This document shows positions 50,903-60,379 of a stretch of DNA of 64,000 bases, piece by piece. The notes below the pieces were generated by a model that made no database searches, had not been told where the DNA came from, and saw only the letters and a list, made by a program, of their open reading frames with translations. The stretch is taken from the NCBI RefSeq assembly GCF_019175365.1, contig NZ_CP059572.1, positions 3,720,001 through 3,784,000 on the forward strand, in the 5' to 3' direction. The DNA comes from Actinomadura graeca. Lineage in GTDB: Bacteria > Actinomycetota > Actinomycetes > Streptosporangiales > Streptosporangiaceae. A program made the position numbers and the translations under genes. Each line of letters begins with the position of its first letter. Positions within the stretch are counted from its first letter, which is position 1.

Positions 50903-51534
50903 CCGGTCGGCGAGCACATCGCCTCCCGGCGGGCCAGGACGAAGTCCGCGACGTCGGCGATGCCGGTCCCGGCGAGGCAGTCGGTGAGGATGACGCGGCC
51001 CTCGCCGCGCACCCGGTGCGCGTCCCGCTCCATGACGGCCAGGTCGGTCCGCACGTACGGCGCGATGTCGATCTTGTTGATGACCAGCAGGTCGGAGTCG
51101 GTGGTGCCGGGGCCGCGCTTGCGCGGCATCTTCTCGCCCTCCGCCGTGTCCAGGACGAAGACGTACACGTCGGCGAGCGCCGGGCTGAAGGTCAGCGTCA
51201 GGTTGTCGCCGCCGCTCTCGAACAGCAGCACGTCGATGTCGGGGAAGCGGTCGAGCATCTCGGCCGCCGCGGCGAGGTTCATCGTCGGGTCGTCCCGGAC
51301 GGCCGTGTGCGGGCACGACCCGGTCTCGACGCCGGTGACGCGCTCCCCGTCCAGGACCCCGGCGAGCGTCCTGCGGACGTGCTCGGCGTCCTCCTGCGTG
51401 TAGATGTCGTTGGTGATGACGCCGGGGCTGTGCCCGCGCTCGACCAGCAGCGGGACGAGCGCCTCGATGAGCGCCGTCTTGCCCGACCCCACCGGCCCGC
51501 CGACGCCGATCTTGAAGACCTGCTCTGGTTCCAT
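50899..51534 (-). CDS. ureG: Urease accessory GTPase UreG
   Basis: 211 aa. P-loop GGPVGSGKTALIEAL, the TNDIYTQEDAEH switch, a GVETGSCPHTAVRDD metal-binding CPH, ESGGDNLTLTFSP and LLVINKIDIAPYV (G4). It hydrolyses GTP to drive nickel delivery to UreC. ATG start; overlaps ureD and follows ureF by nine bases. Confidence 0.98.
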   Translation of the reverse strand: MEPEQVFKIGVGGPVGSGKTALIEALVPLLVERGHSPGVITNDIYTQEDAEHVRRTLAGVLDGERVTGVETGSCPHTAVRDDPTMNLAAAAEMLDRFPDIDVLLFESGGDNLTLTFSPALADVYVFVLDTAEGEKMPRKRGPGTTDSDLLVINKIDIAPYVRTDLAVMERDAHRVRGEGRVILTDCLAGTGIADVADFVLARREAMCSPTG

Positions 51535-51543
51535 CGTGCCCCC

Positions 51544-52278
51544 TCAGGTGAAGAACAGGCGGGCCTCGGCCCGCTCGTGCGCGGCCGACACGGCGTCCGC
51601 CACCGGCGTGGAGGCGTGCAGGTCGCGCGGGTCCCGCGCGGCCAGCGCACGCCGCACCGCCAGGACGATCTCCGGGCGCACCTCGCGCAGCAGCCCCTGC
51701 GCCCGCCGGAAGTCGACGCGTCCCAGCCGGACGGCCGCCGCCGCGCAGCCCGCCGCGAACGCGAACAGGTCACCCGCCACGGCGTGCTCGGCGGGCACCC
51801 CGAGCCCCGCGTGGACGGCCCCCACGGCGACCGCGTGGTTGCCGGGGGTGACGCGGCGCGTCACGAGGTTCGCGAGCCGGGCGGCCGGCTCGGACGCGAA
51901 CGCCTCCTCGGCGGTGTCCAGGACCTGCCGCCCGGTCCGGACCGACGCCCTCCGCTGCTCCCGGTTCAGCTTGACGGCGTAGAGCCTGCGGTCGGCGTCC
52001 ACGACCGCCTTCCAGTCGCCCGCCAGCACCGCGCGGTGCGCCAGCGCCAGCGCCGCCGCGTCGCCCGTCCCCGCGGCGCGCACGAGGTCGGTGACCAGGG
52101 CGCCCAGGCCGTCCGCCGTCACCCTGCGGAGCTGGGTGTACCCCTCCAGCCCGTGCGACAGCGTGTACAGCCCGCTGGGGAAGCCCGAGTCGGTGAGCTG
52201 GAGCTGCCCCAGCAGCGCCTCAAGGTCCCCCTCGCCGTCGGTGTCGCCGGGACGGGACGGCGGCGCGGCTCCGGTCAT
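51544..52278 (-). CDS. ureF: Urease accessory protein UreF
   Basis: 244 aa. UreF helical domain: [47 protein letters not shown], and a [13 protein letters not shown] stretch near the end. It bridges UreD and UreG and gates nickel transfer. The ATG overlaps the ureC stop (ATGA). Confidence 0.95.
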   Translation of the reverse strand: MTGAAPPSRPGDTDGEGDLEALLGQLQLTDSGFPSGLYTLSHGLEGYTQLRRVTADGLGALVTDLVRAAGTGDAAALALAHRAVLAGDWKAVVDADRRLYAVKLNREQRRASVRTGRQVLDTAEEAFASEPAARLANLVTRRVTPGNHAVAVGAVHAGLGVPAEHAVAGDLFAFAAGCAAAAVRLGRVDFRRAQGLLREVRPEIVLAVRRALAARDPRDLHASTPVADAVSAAHERAEARLFFT

Positions 52279-54002
52279 GCGATGAAGAACAGCCGGTTCA
52301 GCGGCAGCGTCGTCGCGGGATCGATGGTGGCCGTCTCCCCGTTCACGGTGACCCGGTAGGTCTCGGGATCGACCTCGATGTCGGCGACCGTCGAGTTGTG
52401 CAGCATGTGCCGCTTGTCCACGGTGCGGCACTGCCGGACGGGTCGGATGAGCCGCTCCAGCCCCAGCCGCTCCGGGATGCCCGCCGCGATCCCCGCGTCC
52501 GACATGAACGTCACGCAGGTCTCCTTCAGCGCCTTGCCGAAGGCCCCGTACGTCGGCCGCAGGTAGACCGGCTGCGGCGTGGGCAGCGAGGCGTTCGGGT
52601 CGCCCATCTGCGCCCAGCTGATCAGCCCGCCCTTGACCACCATGAACGGCTTCGCTCCGAAGGAGTGCGGCTGCCAGAGCACGACGTCGGCGAGCTTGCC
52701 GTCCTCCAGCGAGCCGATCGTGTCGGCCATCCCGCTCGCGCGGGCCGGGTTGATCGTCAGCTTGGCGATGTAGCGCATCACGCGGTGGTTGTCGTTGCGC
52801 GAGGAGTCCTCGGGCAGCGCGCCGCGCTGGTCCTTGCAGTGGTGCGCGACCTGGAACGCCCGGGTGAACGACTCCCCGACCCGTCCCATCGCCTGCGAGT
52901 CCGAGCCGATGATGCTGATGACGCCGAGGTCGTGCAGGACGGTCTCCGCCGCGATGGTCTCGGTCCGGACGCGGCTCTCGGCGAACGACAGGTCCTCGGG
53001 GACGTCGTAGCTGAGGTGGTGGCAGACCATGGTCATGTCCAGCAGCTCGTCCGCCGAGTTCGCCGTGTAGGGCAGCGTCGGGTTCGTGGACGCGGGCAGC
53101 GCGTTCGGCTCCCCGGTGATGCGCAGGATGTCCGGCGCGTGACCGCCGCCGGCGCCCTCGGAGTGGTAGGTGTGGATCGCCCGGCCGTTGATCGCGCTGA
53201 TCGTGTCCTCGACGAACCCGGCCTCGTTCAGGGTGTCGGTGTGGATGGTCACCTGGACGTCGTGGTCGTCGGCGACGCGCAGCGCGCAGTCGATGACCTC
53301 CGGGGTCGAGCCCCAGTCCTCGTGCACCTTCAGCCCGGCGGCGCCCGCCCGCAGCTGCTCGTCCAGCGGCCCCGGCAGGCTGTTGTTGCCCTTGCCGTAG
53401 ACGGCGATGTTGATCGGGATGTCCTCGTACGCCTGGAGGATCCGGGCGATGTTCCACGGGCCGGGCGTGCAGGTGGTGCCGCGCGAGCCGTCCGCCGGGC
53501 CCGTGCCGCCGCCGACCAGCGTCGTGATCCCGTTGCTGAGCGCGTTCTGCGCCTGCTGCGGGGCGATGAAGTGGACGTGGGTGTCGATCGCCCCGGCGGT
53601 CGCGATGAGGTTCTCCCCGGAGATCACCTCGGTGCCGACGCCGATGATCAGCCGCCGGTCCACCCCGTTCTGGGTGTGGGTGTTGCCGGACTTGCCGATC
53701 CCGGCGATCCTGCCGTCCTTGATGCCGATGTCGCCCTTGACGATGCCCAGCACCGGATCGATGATCACCGCGTTGGTGATCACCGTGTCGAGGGCGGTGG
53801 TGGCGTTGCGCGAGGCCGGGTCGGACGACATGCCGTCCCGGGCCGTCTTCCCCCCGCCGTACTGGGACTCGTCGCCGTAGTGCCCTTCGGTGTGGTCCTT
53901 CTCCACCTCGACGACCAGGTTGGTGTCGCCCAGGCGGATCCGGTCGCCCACGGTGGGGCCGTACATGCTCGCGTACTGCTTGCGAGGGATCGTCGTCGTC
54001 AT
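52275..54002 (-). CDS. ureC: Urease catalytic alpha subunit
   Basis: 575 aa, full length. Active-site elements are intact: [10 protein letters not shown], the carbamylated Lys in [36 protein letters not shown], the flap [13 protein letters not shown] with Cys and catalytic His, and SDSQAMGR. Hydrolyses urea to ammonia and carbamate at a dinickel centre. The stop overlaps ureF; the start follows ureB by five bases. Confidence 0.99.
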   Translation of the reverse strand: MTTTIPRKQYASMYGPTVGDRIRLGDTNLVVEVEKDHTEGHYGDESQYGGGKTARDGMSSDPASRNATTALDTVITNAVIIDPVLGIVKGDIGIKDGRIAGIGKSGNTHTQNGVDRRLIIGVGTEVISGENLIATAGAIDTHVHFIAPQQAQNALSNGITTLVGGGTGPADGSRGTTCTPGPWNIARILQAYEDIPINIAVYGKGNNSLPGPLDEQLRAGAAGLKVHEDWGSTPEVIDCALRVADDHDVQVTIHTDTLNEAGFVEDTISAINGRAIHTYHSEGAGGGHAPDILRITGEPNALPASTNPTLPYTANSADELLDMTMVCHHLSYDVPEDLSFAESRVRTETIAAETVLHDLGVISIIGSDSQAMGRVGESFTRAFQVAHHCKDQRGALPEDSSRNDNHRVMRYIAKLTINPARASGMADTIGSLEDGKLADVVLWQPHSFGAKPFMVVKGGLISWAQMGDPNASLPTPQPVYLRPTYGAFGKALKETCVTFMSDAGIAAGIPERLGLERLIRPVRQCRTVDKRHMLHNSTVADIEVDPETYRVTVNGETATIDPATTLPLNRLFFIA

Positions 54003-54007
54003 CGCCG

Positions 54008-54628
54008 TCAGCCCTTCTTCGACCGGGACGTGCCGGCCCGCGAGGAGGCCGGGCGTTTCGCGGGCTTCTTCCTGCCGGTGGTGGTCCCCCCGGAGCGGCT
54101 CCTGCTCGCGGCATGCCTGCCCTCGGACGTCTTGCCCGCGGACGTCTTGCCCGCAGCCGACTTGCCCGCCGAAGTGCGGGACGCGGACGTCCGAGATGCC
54201 GACGTCCGGGACGCGGCGGCGGTCCGGCCGGTGGCGGCCTTCTCCTTCTCCTGCTCCTCCGGCTCGTCGAGATAGCCCCGGGCGCGCATCCTCGCCAGCG
54301 CCTCGGCCTTGGCGGCACTGGACCGGACGCTCCCGTTGAGCAGCCCGCCGAACCCGACGATGCGCAGCCCGCCCCCGTACTCGACCAGCTTCACCTCCTT
54401 GGTGTCACCGGCCTCGAAGCGGACGGCGGTGCCCGCCGGGATGTCCAGCCGCATGCCGAACGCCTTCTCCCGGTCGAAGCTCATGGCCCGGTTGACCTCG
54501 AAGAAGTGGAAGTGCGAGCCGATCTGGACGGCCCGGTCGCCGGTGTTGTGGACGGTCAGCCGCGTCCTGCGCTGCCCGGCGTTCAGCTCGATCGGGCCCG
54601 CCGCGAATATGTAGACGTCATCGGCCAT
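54008..54628 (-). CDS. ureB: Urease beta subunit with long basic C-terminal tail
   Basis: 206 aa, well above the usual 100-130. Residues 1-118 are standard UreB ([66 protein letters not shown]). After YLDEPEEQE comes about 80 residues rich in Lys, Arg, Ser and Ala with repeats such as [10 protein letters not shown] and [10 protein letters not shown], ending in [12 protein letters not shown] and RSKKG. The tail resembles histone-H1-like or polyionic linkers and may bind nucleic acid or other polyanions. The start overlaps the CbiX-like gene by 11 bases. Confidence 0.93.
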   Translation of the reverse strand: MADDVYIFAAGPIELNAGQRRTRLTVHNTGDRAVQIGSHFHFFEVNRAMSFDREKAFGMRLDIPAGTAVRFEAGDTKEVKLVEYGGGLRIVGFGGLLNGSVRSSAAKAEALARMRARGYLDEPEEQEKEKAATGRTAAASRTSASRTSASRTSAGKSAAGKTSAGKTSEGRHAASRSRSGGTTTGRKKPAKRPASSRAGTSRSKKG

Positions 54629-55451
54629 GGACGGCCGCCTCCCTCAGGCTCGTTTCCGTGATCCCCGCGAAGTGGTCGTGGGCGGGCTCGTGTGGGTGCC
54701 CGTGCCCGTGGCCGTGCCCGTGCTCGTGACCGTGGCGGTGGCCGTGGCCGTGCTCGTGACCGTGGCCGTGGCGGTGCCCCGCCGCGGCCAGGCCGTCGTC
54801 GCCGTCCCGGCCCCAGCGCAGCTCCGCCTCGGCCGCGCGTGCCCTGACCAGGGCCGCGAGCGCCGCCGGGCCGAGCAGCGGCCCGGCGGTCAGCGCGCCG
54901 GGCCACACCGGGGGCGGGACGAGCGAGGCGGGCACGAGCACCACCTCCCGGGCGCCCAGGCGGCGGCAGCGGTCCGCGCCGTCCGGCACCCCCGGCTCCC
55001 CGTCGCCGAACGCGACCTCCACCCAGGGCGCCCGCAGGTGCCGCCAGACGAGGCGCGCCACCTTGAACAGCTCCGCGTCGTCCTCGGGCCGTCCCGCCGG
55101 GGCCACCAGGAGCGCCGCCCGCCCGCCGTCACCGCCGCGCAGCGCCCGCACGACGGCCGCGCGGAGCCAGCCCACCAGGTGCGTCACCGTGCCGAGCGGC
55201 CGGGCGAGCAGCAGCGCGCCGGGCTCCCGGTCCCGCGCCGCCCACGCCATCGTCTGCGCGGCGGCGGCCGTGAGCCCGGGGTCGCGGCCCAGCGTCATCG
55301 GCACCACGACGGCGCGCGGACGGTCCTGGAGGGCGGCGGCGAGGGCGCGTCCGGGACGCGGCGTCCCGCCGTCCCCGGCCGGGCACTCGTGGCCGCCGGC
55401 CGTCAGGACGGCGCGGTCCGGCGGCCCCGGCCCCCGCGGCGGTGAGGTCAC
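54618..55451 (-). CDS. CbiX-like metal chelatase with His-rich tail, within the urease operon
   Basis: 277 aa. The body resembles sirohydrochlorin chelatases ([59 protein letters not shown]). From about residue 223 to 259 it carries 17 His residues alternating with Gly, Glu and Arg ([12 protein letters not shown] type). Such tails store or buffer nickel. It lies between ureA and ureB with GTGA and 11-base overlaps, and the operon lacks ureE, so a nickel-supply role is likely. The N-terminal family assignment is moderate. Confidence 0.8.
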   Translation of the reverse strand: MTSPPRGPGPPDRAVLTAGGHECPAGDGGTPRPGRALAAALQDRPRAVVVPMTLGRDPGLTAAAAQTMAWAARDREPGALLLARPLGTVTHLVGWLRAAVVRALRGGDGGRAALLVAPAGRPEDDAELFKVARLVWRHLRAPWVEVAFGDGEPGVPDGADRCRRLGAREVVLVPASLVPPPVWPGALTAGPLLGPAALAALVRARAAEAELRWGRDGDDGLAAAGHRHGHGHEHGHGHRHGHEHGHGHGHGHPHEPAHDHFAGITETSLREAAVHGR

Positions 55452-55759
55452 TTGCCGCCGCCGACCGGGTCGTGGCAGGAGACCAGCTTGGTCCCGTCGT
55501 CGAAGGCGGCCTCGACCTGGATGAGCTTGAGCATCCCGCGCACTCCGGGGAGCACGTCGTTCGGCCCCACCACGTGCTTGCCCAGCTCCATGCAGTCGGC
55601 GACGGTCTTGCCGTCCCGGGCCGCCTCGACGATCGCGGCGCTGATCAGCGCCACCGTCTCGCCGTAGTTGAGCTTCAGCCCGCGCTCGCGGCGCCGCTCG
55701 GCCATCTCCGAGACGACGAAGACCATCAGCTTGTCGATCTCCCGTGGTGACAGGTTCAT
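55448..55759 (-). CDS. ureA: Urease gamma subunit
   Basis: 103 aa. Standard Ure[63 protein letters not shown], and [19 protein letters not shown] structural part of the (abg)3 urease. GGAAGGA precedes the ATG. The stop is shared with the GTG of the chelatase-like gene. Confidence 0.98.
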   Translation of the reverse strand: MNLSPREIDKLMVFVVSEMAERRRERGLKLNYGETVALISAAIVEAARDGKTVADCMELGKHVVGPNDVLPGVRGMLKLIQVEAAFDDGTKLVSCHDPVGGGK

Positions 55760-55790
55760 CGGGGTCCTTCCTGGCGGCGGCGCACGGTGC

Positions 55791-56771
55791 TCAACCGGCC
55801 CGCCGGAGCCTGGAGAAGTTCGGGACGGCGGCCAGGAACACCCAGGCGACCAGCACGAAAGGCCAGGTCAGGGTGTGGCCGCCGACCACGGTGAACAGGT
55901 TGGAGATACCGGCGGTCAGGGCCGCGGCGGTCGCCGCCCCGATCACCGCGTAGATCACGCCGGCCCGGCTCAGCGCGAGGAACGTCCCGGTGAGCGCGAT
56001 CCCGGTCAGCACGGAGTTGTAGCCGTACAGCCCGGCGCCGAGATCGGCGGCCGGGACCCCGAGCCACCAGCCGACCAGCAGCCCGATCACGCTCGACACC
56101 AGGGCCGTCGCCGCGACGAGGCGGCTCGACACCGCCAGCCCGGCCAGGAAGATCAGGCCCACGTACCACGTGTCCTGGAAGAAGACCTGGCCGATCCCGT
56201 TGAAGGCGCCGTGCCAGAAGTCGTGCCAGGACATCGCCGTGCCGGGGTCGGTGGCCGAGGGTGCGGCGGTGTTGGCGTGCTCGGCCCACACCCGGTCGTA
56301 GGACGGCGCGCCGATCACCATGATCAGCGTGACGATGCAGAAGGGCGCGGTCAGGCCGGGCAGGTTGTAGGGCGTCAGTGCCGTGTTCAGCGCCGAGCCG
56401 ACCACGGCGGCGGCCACGGCGGCGCCGATGACCAGCGCGGCCGTCATCCACCGGACGTCCAGGTAGAGGACGAGCGCGACGCCGACGAGCGTCCCGTTGA
56501 ACCCTTCGAGCCCGATCGACACCCGGTTCCAGGGGACGCCGAGCAGGTACGCGGTGACGGTGGCGACGACCGTGCCGAGCAGGCCGAAGACGCCGAACTG
56601 CCAGCCGCCGACGAACAGCGCGATGACGAACAGGAGCCCGGTCCAGTAGTTCGGCTGGAACTCCACCTGGGCGACGCCGCGCGGGACGGTCAGCAGGGTG
56701 TCCCTCAGGCCGGGGCGCTCGGACGGCCTGTCGCGGTCCGGAGCCGCGACGTCCACCGTTGCCGTCGCCAT
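55791..56771 (-). CDS. Urea transporter (UT family)
   Basis: 326 aa with about ten membrane segments in two repeats typical of urea channels: [38 protein letters not shown], a [12 protein letters not shown] word and [18 protein letters not shown]. The paired GFNGTLVG and GYNSVLTG signatures line the pore. The ATG at 56771 follows GGGGAG. It heads the urease genes, separated from ureA by 31 bases, and supplies urea to the enzyme. Confidence 0.93.
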   Translation of the reverse strand: MATATVDVAAPDRDRPSERPGLRDTLLTVPRGVAQVEFQPNYWTGLLFVIALFVGGWQFGVFGLLGTVVATVTAYLLGVPWNRVSIGLEGFNGTLVGVALVLYLDVRWMTAALVIGAAVAAAVVGSALNTALTPYNLPGLTAPFCIVTLIMVIGAPSYDRVWAEHANTAAPSATDPGTAMSWHDFWHGAFNGIGQVFFQDTWYVGLIFLAGLAVSSRLVAATALVSSVIGLLVGWWLGVPAADLGAGLYGYNSVLTGIALTGTFLALSRAGVIYAVIGAATAAALTAGISNLFTVVGGHTLTWPFVLVAWVFLAAVPNFSRLRRAG

Positions 56772-57006
56772 CGTGCGCTCCCCTGCGGCGATGGGCGGCC
56801 GCGCGTTCGCGGGGCCGTCCGGGTGGTCATGACACCCTGCACAATTCCCGGCGAAGGAAGGCGCAAAATCGCGTTCCGCCAATTATCGACCAAGAACCCG
56901 AAGTGCGATTTTTGCCCGGTGCCGGGACGGTCCGGCGGGGATCGGGGAATGCTCCGCCCGGTATTGGTGGAGGCGCAGAAGGCGAGAAACGACCGAAAGG
57001 TCTGAA
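56772..57006. promoter_or_regulatory. Divergent promoter region of urea and ammonium transport genes
   Basis: 235 bases, AT-richer around 56840-56910. It should hold the promoters of the urea/urease genes (minus) and amt (plus). I looked for a GlnR-type GTNAC/GAAAC pair and did not find a convincing one. GAAAGG precedes the amt ATG. Confidence 0.45.
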
Positions 57007-58218
57007 ATGTCGGCCGGACTGAACACCGGTGATTCCGCATGGCTGATGACCAGCACGGCGATGGTGCTGCTGATGACGCCCGGTCTCGCCTTCTTCTATG
57101 GCGGGATGGTCCGCTCCAAGAACATGCTGACGATGCTCTACATGAGCTTCATCTGCATCAGCCTGGTCACCCTGCTGTGGTTCCTGTACGGGTACGGAAT
57201 GGCGTTCGGCAAGGACGCCGGGGACGCCGGGCTCATCGGCTGGGGCGACTGGCGTCTCGGCCACGTCTCCCCCGACGCCCTCCGGGGCGCGATCCCCGAG
57301 CAGATCTACGCCTGCTTCCAGCTCACCTTCGCCATCATCACCGTCGCTCTGATCAGCGGCTCCATCGCCGGGCGCGCCCGCTTCGGCCCCTGGATCCTGT
57401 TCGTCATCGTGTGGGTGACGCTGGTGTACGTGCCCGTCGCGCACTGGGTGTTCTCCTCCTCGGGATGGCTGAACGAGTGGGGCGTGATGGACTTCGCGGG
57501 CGGCCTGGTCGTCGAGCTGAACTCCGGCATCTCCGGCCTCGCCATGGCCCTCGTCCTCGGCCCCGGCGTCGCGTTCCGCCGCAGGGAGGGCCCCCGGCCC
57601 GGCAACGTCCCGTTCGTCCTGCTCGGGCTCGGGCTGCTGTGGTTCGGCTGGTTCGGCTTCAACGCCGGGTCGGCGCTCAACGACGGCGCCCTCGCCACCC
57701 GCGCGTTCGTCAGCACGATGATCGCCGGATGCTCGGGCATGCTGACCTGGCGGCTGCTGGAATGGCTCCGCACCCGCCACCTCACCCAGCTGGGATCGGC
57801 CAGCGGTGCGCTCGCCGGGCTCGTCGCCATCACCCCGTCGTGCGCGTTCGTCAGCGCCGAGGGCGCCTTCGCGATCGGCGTCGTCGCAGCCATCGTGTGC
57901 ACCTACGCCGTCGAGCTGAAGCTCGTCGCCGGATACGACGACACCCTGGACGTCACCGGCATCCACGGCGCGGGCGGGATCGTCGGCATCGTGTCCCTGG
58001 GGTTCCTCGCCACCGGCTGGGACCAGGGCTCGCCCGGCCTGTTCTACGGCGGCTCCGTCTCCGTCCTCGGCAAGCAGGTCGTCGCCGTCCTGGCCGTCGC
58101 GGCGTACGCGTTCGCCGTCACCTACGTCATCGGCAAGGTCATCGACCGGTTCTTCCGCATGCGCATGACCGACGAGGAGCAGGCCAAGGGAACGGACGTC
58201 AACTTTGTCGAAGGCTGA
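57007..58218 (+). CDS. amt: Amt-family ammonium transporter with Glu at the first twin-His site
   Basis: 403 aa, eleven membrane segments. Amt signatures: WLMTSTAMVLLMTPGLAFFYGGMVRSKN, MDFAGGLVVELNSGISGLA, LLWFGWFGFNAGSAL and GIHGAGGIVGIVSLG. The pore His pair should be in VVHxNxG and IHGxGG; here the first is Glu170 and only His320 remains, a change otherwise known in fungal Mep1/Mep3. The C-terminus is short. It overlaps the APC permease by 14 bases. It probably takes up or recaptures ammonium linked to urease activity. Confidence 0.95.
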   Translation: MSAGLNTGDSAWLMTSTAMVLLMTPGLAFFYGGMVRSKNMLTMLYMSFICISLVTLLWFLYGYGMAFGKDAGDAGLIGWGDWRLGHVSPDALRGAIPEQIYACFQLTFAIITVALISGSIAGRARFGPWILFVIVWVTLVYVPVAHWVFSSSGWLNEWGVMDFAGGLVVELNSGISGLAMALVLGPGVAFRRREGPRPGNVPFVLLGLGLLWFGWFGFNAGSALNDGALATRAFVSTMIAGCSGMLTWRLLEWLRTRHLTQLGSASGALAGLVAITPSCAFVSAEGAFAIGVVAAIVCTYAVELKLVAGYDDTLDVTGIHGAGGIVGIVSLGFLATGWDQGSPGLFYGGSVSVLGKQVVAVLAVAAYAFAVTYVIGKVIDRFFRMRMTDEEQAKGTDVNFVEG

Positions 58219-60121
58219 CGGCGGCGGTTCCGAGGCCGGCGCCGGACGGCCCGACGCCGGGCGGCCGTTCGACCCGTCCCGCGCGGTGGTGTCGGCGCGG
58301 GGCCCGCTGGCCGGACGCCGCCGGGCGAGGCTCCAGTTGCGCCACGGCGAGGGCGACAGGAGCCGCCTGACCAGCGTCCAGGGGCTGGTCGCGCTCTCCC
58401 TGGACGCGCTCAGCTCCGTCGCGTACGGCCCCGAGGCGATCGCGCTGGTGCTCGTCACCGCGGGCGCCTCGGCGGTGCGGCTCACGCTGCCCGTCACGCT
58501 CGTCATCGCCGGGCTGCTGGCCGTGCTGGTGGTGTCGTACCGGCAGGTCATCGCCGTGCACCCCGACGGCGGGGGCTCCTACGCGGTGGCGAAGGACGAC
58601 GTCGGCCCGCGTGTCGGGATGCTCGCCGCCGCGGCCCTGATCGTCGACTACGTCCTCACCGTCGCGGTCAGCCTGGCGGCGGGCGCCGCCGCCCTGGCCT
58701 CGGCGTTCCCGTCGCTGCTGCCCTACCTGCTGGAGACCACGCTGGTGGTCCTGCTCGTGCTGACGGCCGTGAACCTGCACGGCATCGCCGACAGCGCCCG
58801 CGTCCTGATGCTGCCGACCGGCCTGTTCGTCGTGACGATCCTCATCGTCGTGGTGGTCGGCCTCGCCCGGGGGCATCCCGTCGCGGGCGTCGGGACGGCG
58901 GTGGCGCCGCACGGGCACGAGGCGCTGGGCGTGATGCTGATCCTCAAGGCGTTCTCGTCCGGCTGCACCGCGCTGACCGGCGTGGAGGCCATCGCCAACG
59001 GCGTGCCGATGTTCCGGGAGCCGAGGGTCGCCCGCGCACAGCGGACCGAGCTGATGCTCGGCGCGCTGCTGGCGGTGATGCTCATCGGCATCGCGCTGCT
59101 CATCCGCCGCGACACCGTCCTCCCACGCGAGGGCGTCACGATCCTCGCCCAGCTCACGGCGGGCGCCATCGGCAGCGGCTGGCCGTACCAGGCGGCCAGC
59201 GTCATCGTCGCGGTCGCGCTGACGCTGGCCGCCAACACCAGCTTCGGCGGCCTGCCCGTCCTGCTCAGCCTCCTGGCCCGGGACCGCAGGCTGCCGCACC
59301 TGTTCGCCCTGCGCGGCGAACGCCCCGTCCACCGGTACGGGGTGCTGGCGGTCGCCGCCGCCGCGGCCGCGCTCCTGGTCGCGGTGGACGCCCGCACCCA
59401 GCGGCTCCTGCCCCTGTTCGCCATCGGCGTGTTCACCGGCTTCACGATCAGCCAGACCGGGCTCGTCCTGCACTGGACGCGGCTGCGCGCGCGCGGCTGG
59501 GCCGGGAAGGCGCTGGTCAACGGCACCGGCGCGGTGCTCACCGCCGTCGCGACCGCGGTGCTGCTGATCACCAAGTTCGACGAGGGCGCCTGGGTGGTCG
59601 TCATCGTGATGCCGCTGCTGATCCTGCTGTTCGCCCGGATCCGGCACTACTACGACCGGATCGGGCGGGAGCTGCGGGTCGGCGAGATCCCGGCCGGACG
59701 CCCGAGGCCGCCCACCGCCGGGCGGCTGGTCCTGGTGCCGCTGGCGGAGTTCGGCGCGACGATCAGCGGCGTCCTCGGCGTCGCGCTGGGCCTCGGCGGG
59801 GAGACCGTCGCGGTCATGGTGTCCTCGGACGAGGACCACACCCGCGCCCTGCGGGAGCGGTGGGACCGCTGGGACCCGGGCGTGCCGCTGGAGATCCTGG
59901 GCAGCCCGAGGGAGGCCAAGATCCGCCCCATCGTGGACCACGTCCGGCGGGCCGCGGCGCACGACGGCCGCTCCGTCGTCGTGCTCGTCCCCGTCATCCA
60001 GTCGGACCGGCCCCGCTACCGCTTCCTCTACGACCAGTGGAGCCTGCTGCTGGCCGAGGCCCTGCGCGAGCACGTCCCCGGCGCGCTGGTCTGCATGCTC
60101 CCCGTCCGGATCACCGTATGA
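58205..60121 (+). CDS. APC-family amino acid/polyamine-type permease
   Basis: 638 aa. About twelve membrane helices with APC landmarks: LTSVQGLVALSLDALSSVAYGPEAIA, HPDGGGSYAVAKDDVG, FSSGCTALTGVEAIANGVP and NTSFGGLPVLLSLLARDRRLP. A soluble C-terminal domain of about 150 residues with VPLAEFGATISGVLGVALG and VVVLVPVIQSDRPRY is usual in this subfamily, also seen in KUP-like proteins. The substrate is unknown; potassium or amino acids are both possible. The TTG start inside amt has only a distant GGGAAC, so an internal GTG near 58286 is an alternative. Confidence 0.88.
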   Translation: MSKADGGGSEAGAGRPDAGRPFDPSRAVVSARGPLAGRRRARLQLRHGEGDRSRLTSVQGLVALSLDALSSVAYGPEAIALVLVTAGASAVRLTLPVTLVIAGLLAVLVVSYRQVIAVHPDGGGSYAVAKDDVGPRVGMLAAAALIVDYVLTVAVSLAAGAAALASAFPSLLPYLLETTLVVLLVLTAVNLHGIADSARVLMLPTGLFVVTILIVVVVGLARGHPVAGVGTAVAPHGHEALGVMLILKAFSSGCTALTGVEAIANGVPMFREPRVARAQRTELMLGALLAVMLIGIALLIRRDTVLPREGVTILAQLTAGAIGSGWPYQAASVIVAVALTLAANTSFGGLPVLLSLLARDRRLPHLFALRGERPVHRYGVLAVAAAAAALLVAVDARTQRLLPLFAIGVFTGFTISQTGLVLHWTRLRARGWAGKALVNGTGAVLTAVATAVLLITKFDEGAWVVVIVMPLLILLFARIRHYYDRIGRELRVGEIPAGRPRPPTAGRLVLVPLAEFGATISGVLGVALGLGGETVAVMVSSDEDHTRALRERWDRWDPGVPLEILGSPREAKIRPIVDHVRRAAAHDGRSVVVLVPVIQSDRPRYRFLYDQWSLLLAEALREHVPGALVCMLPVRITV

Positions 60122-60379
60122 GACCGGTCGCGGGATTTCTCCACTCTATGAAGCGGGCAACTCGAACGAGTGACGCTCCGGCCGCACCATCGACCTGCGG
60201 CCCGAGGCACCGTCCGACGACCGTCTCGTGGCCCCGGCCTGGCAAGCGAAGGGGCGGCGCCGACGGAGCGTCACCCCCTCATTCGCGAAAACCACCGCAG
60301 ATCACGCACGGACGGGGCACAATCGCGAAAGGCGATGGTCACTCCCCGTGTCCGCACGATCACAGCGGAAGGTTCCGCC

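Noticed and set aside
52398..54275. 625-codon plus-strand frame opposite ureC and ureB
   Set aside because: Antisense shadow of the urease genes; the translation is Val/Asp/Arg-rich without family features.
54672..54780. Short tandem DNA repeat as a separate non-coding element
   Set aside because: It is explained by the His-Gly-rich tail encoded on the minus strand.
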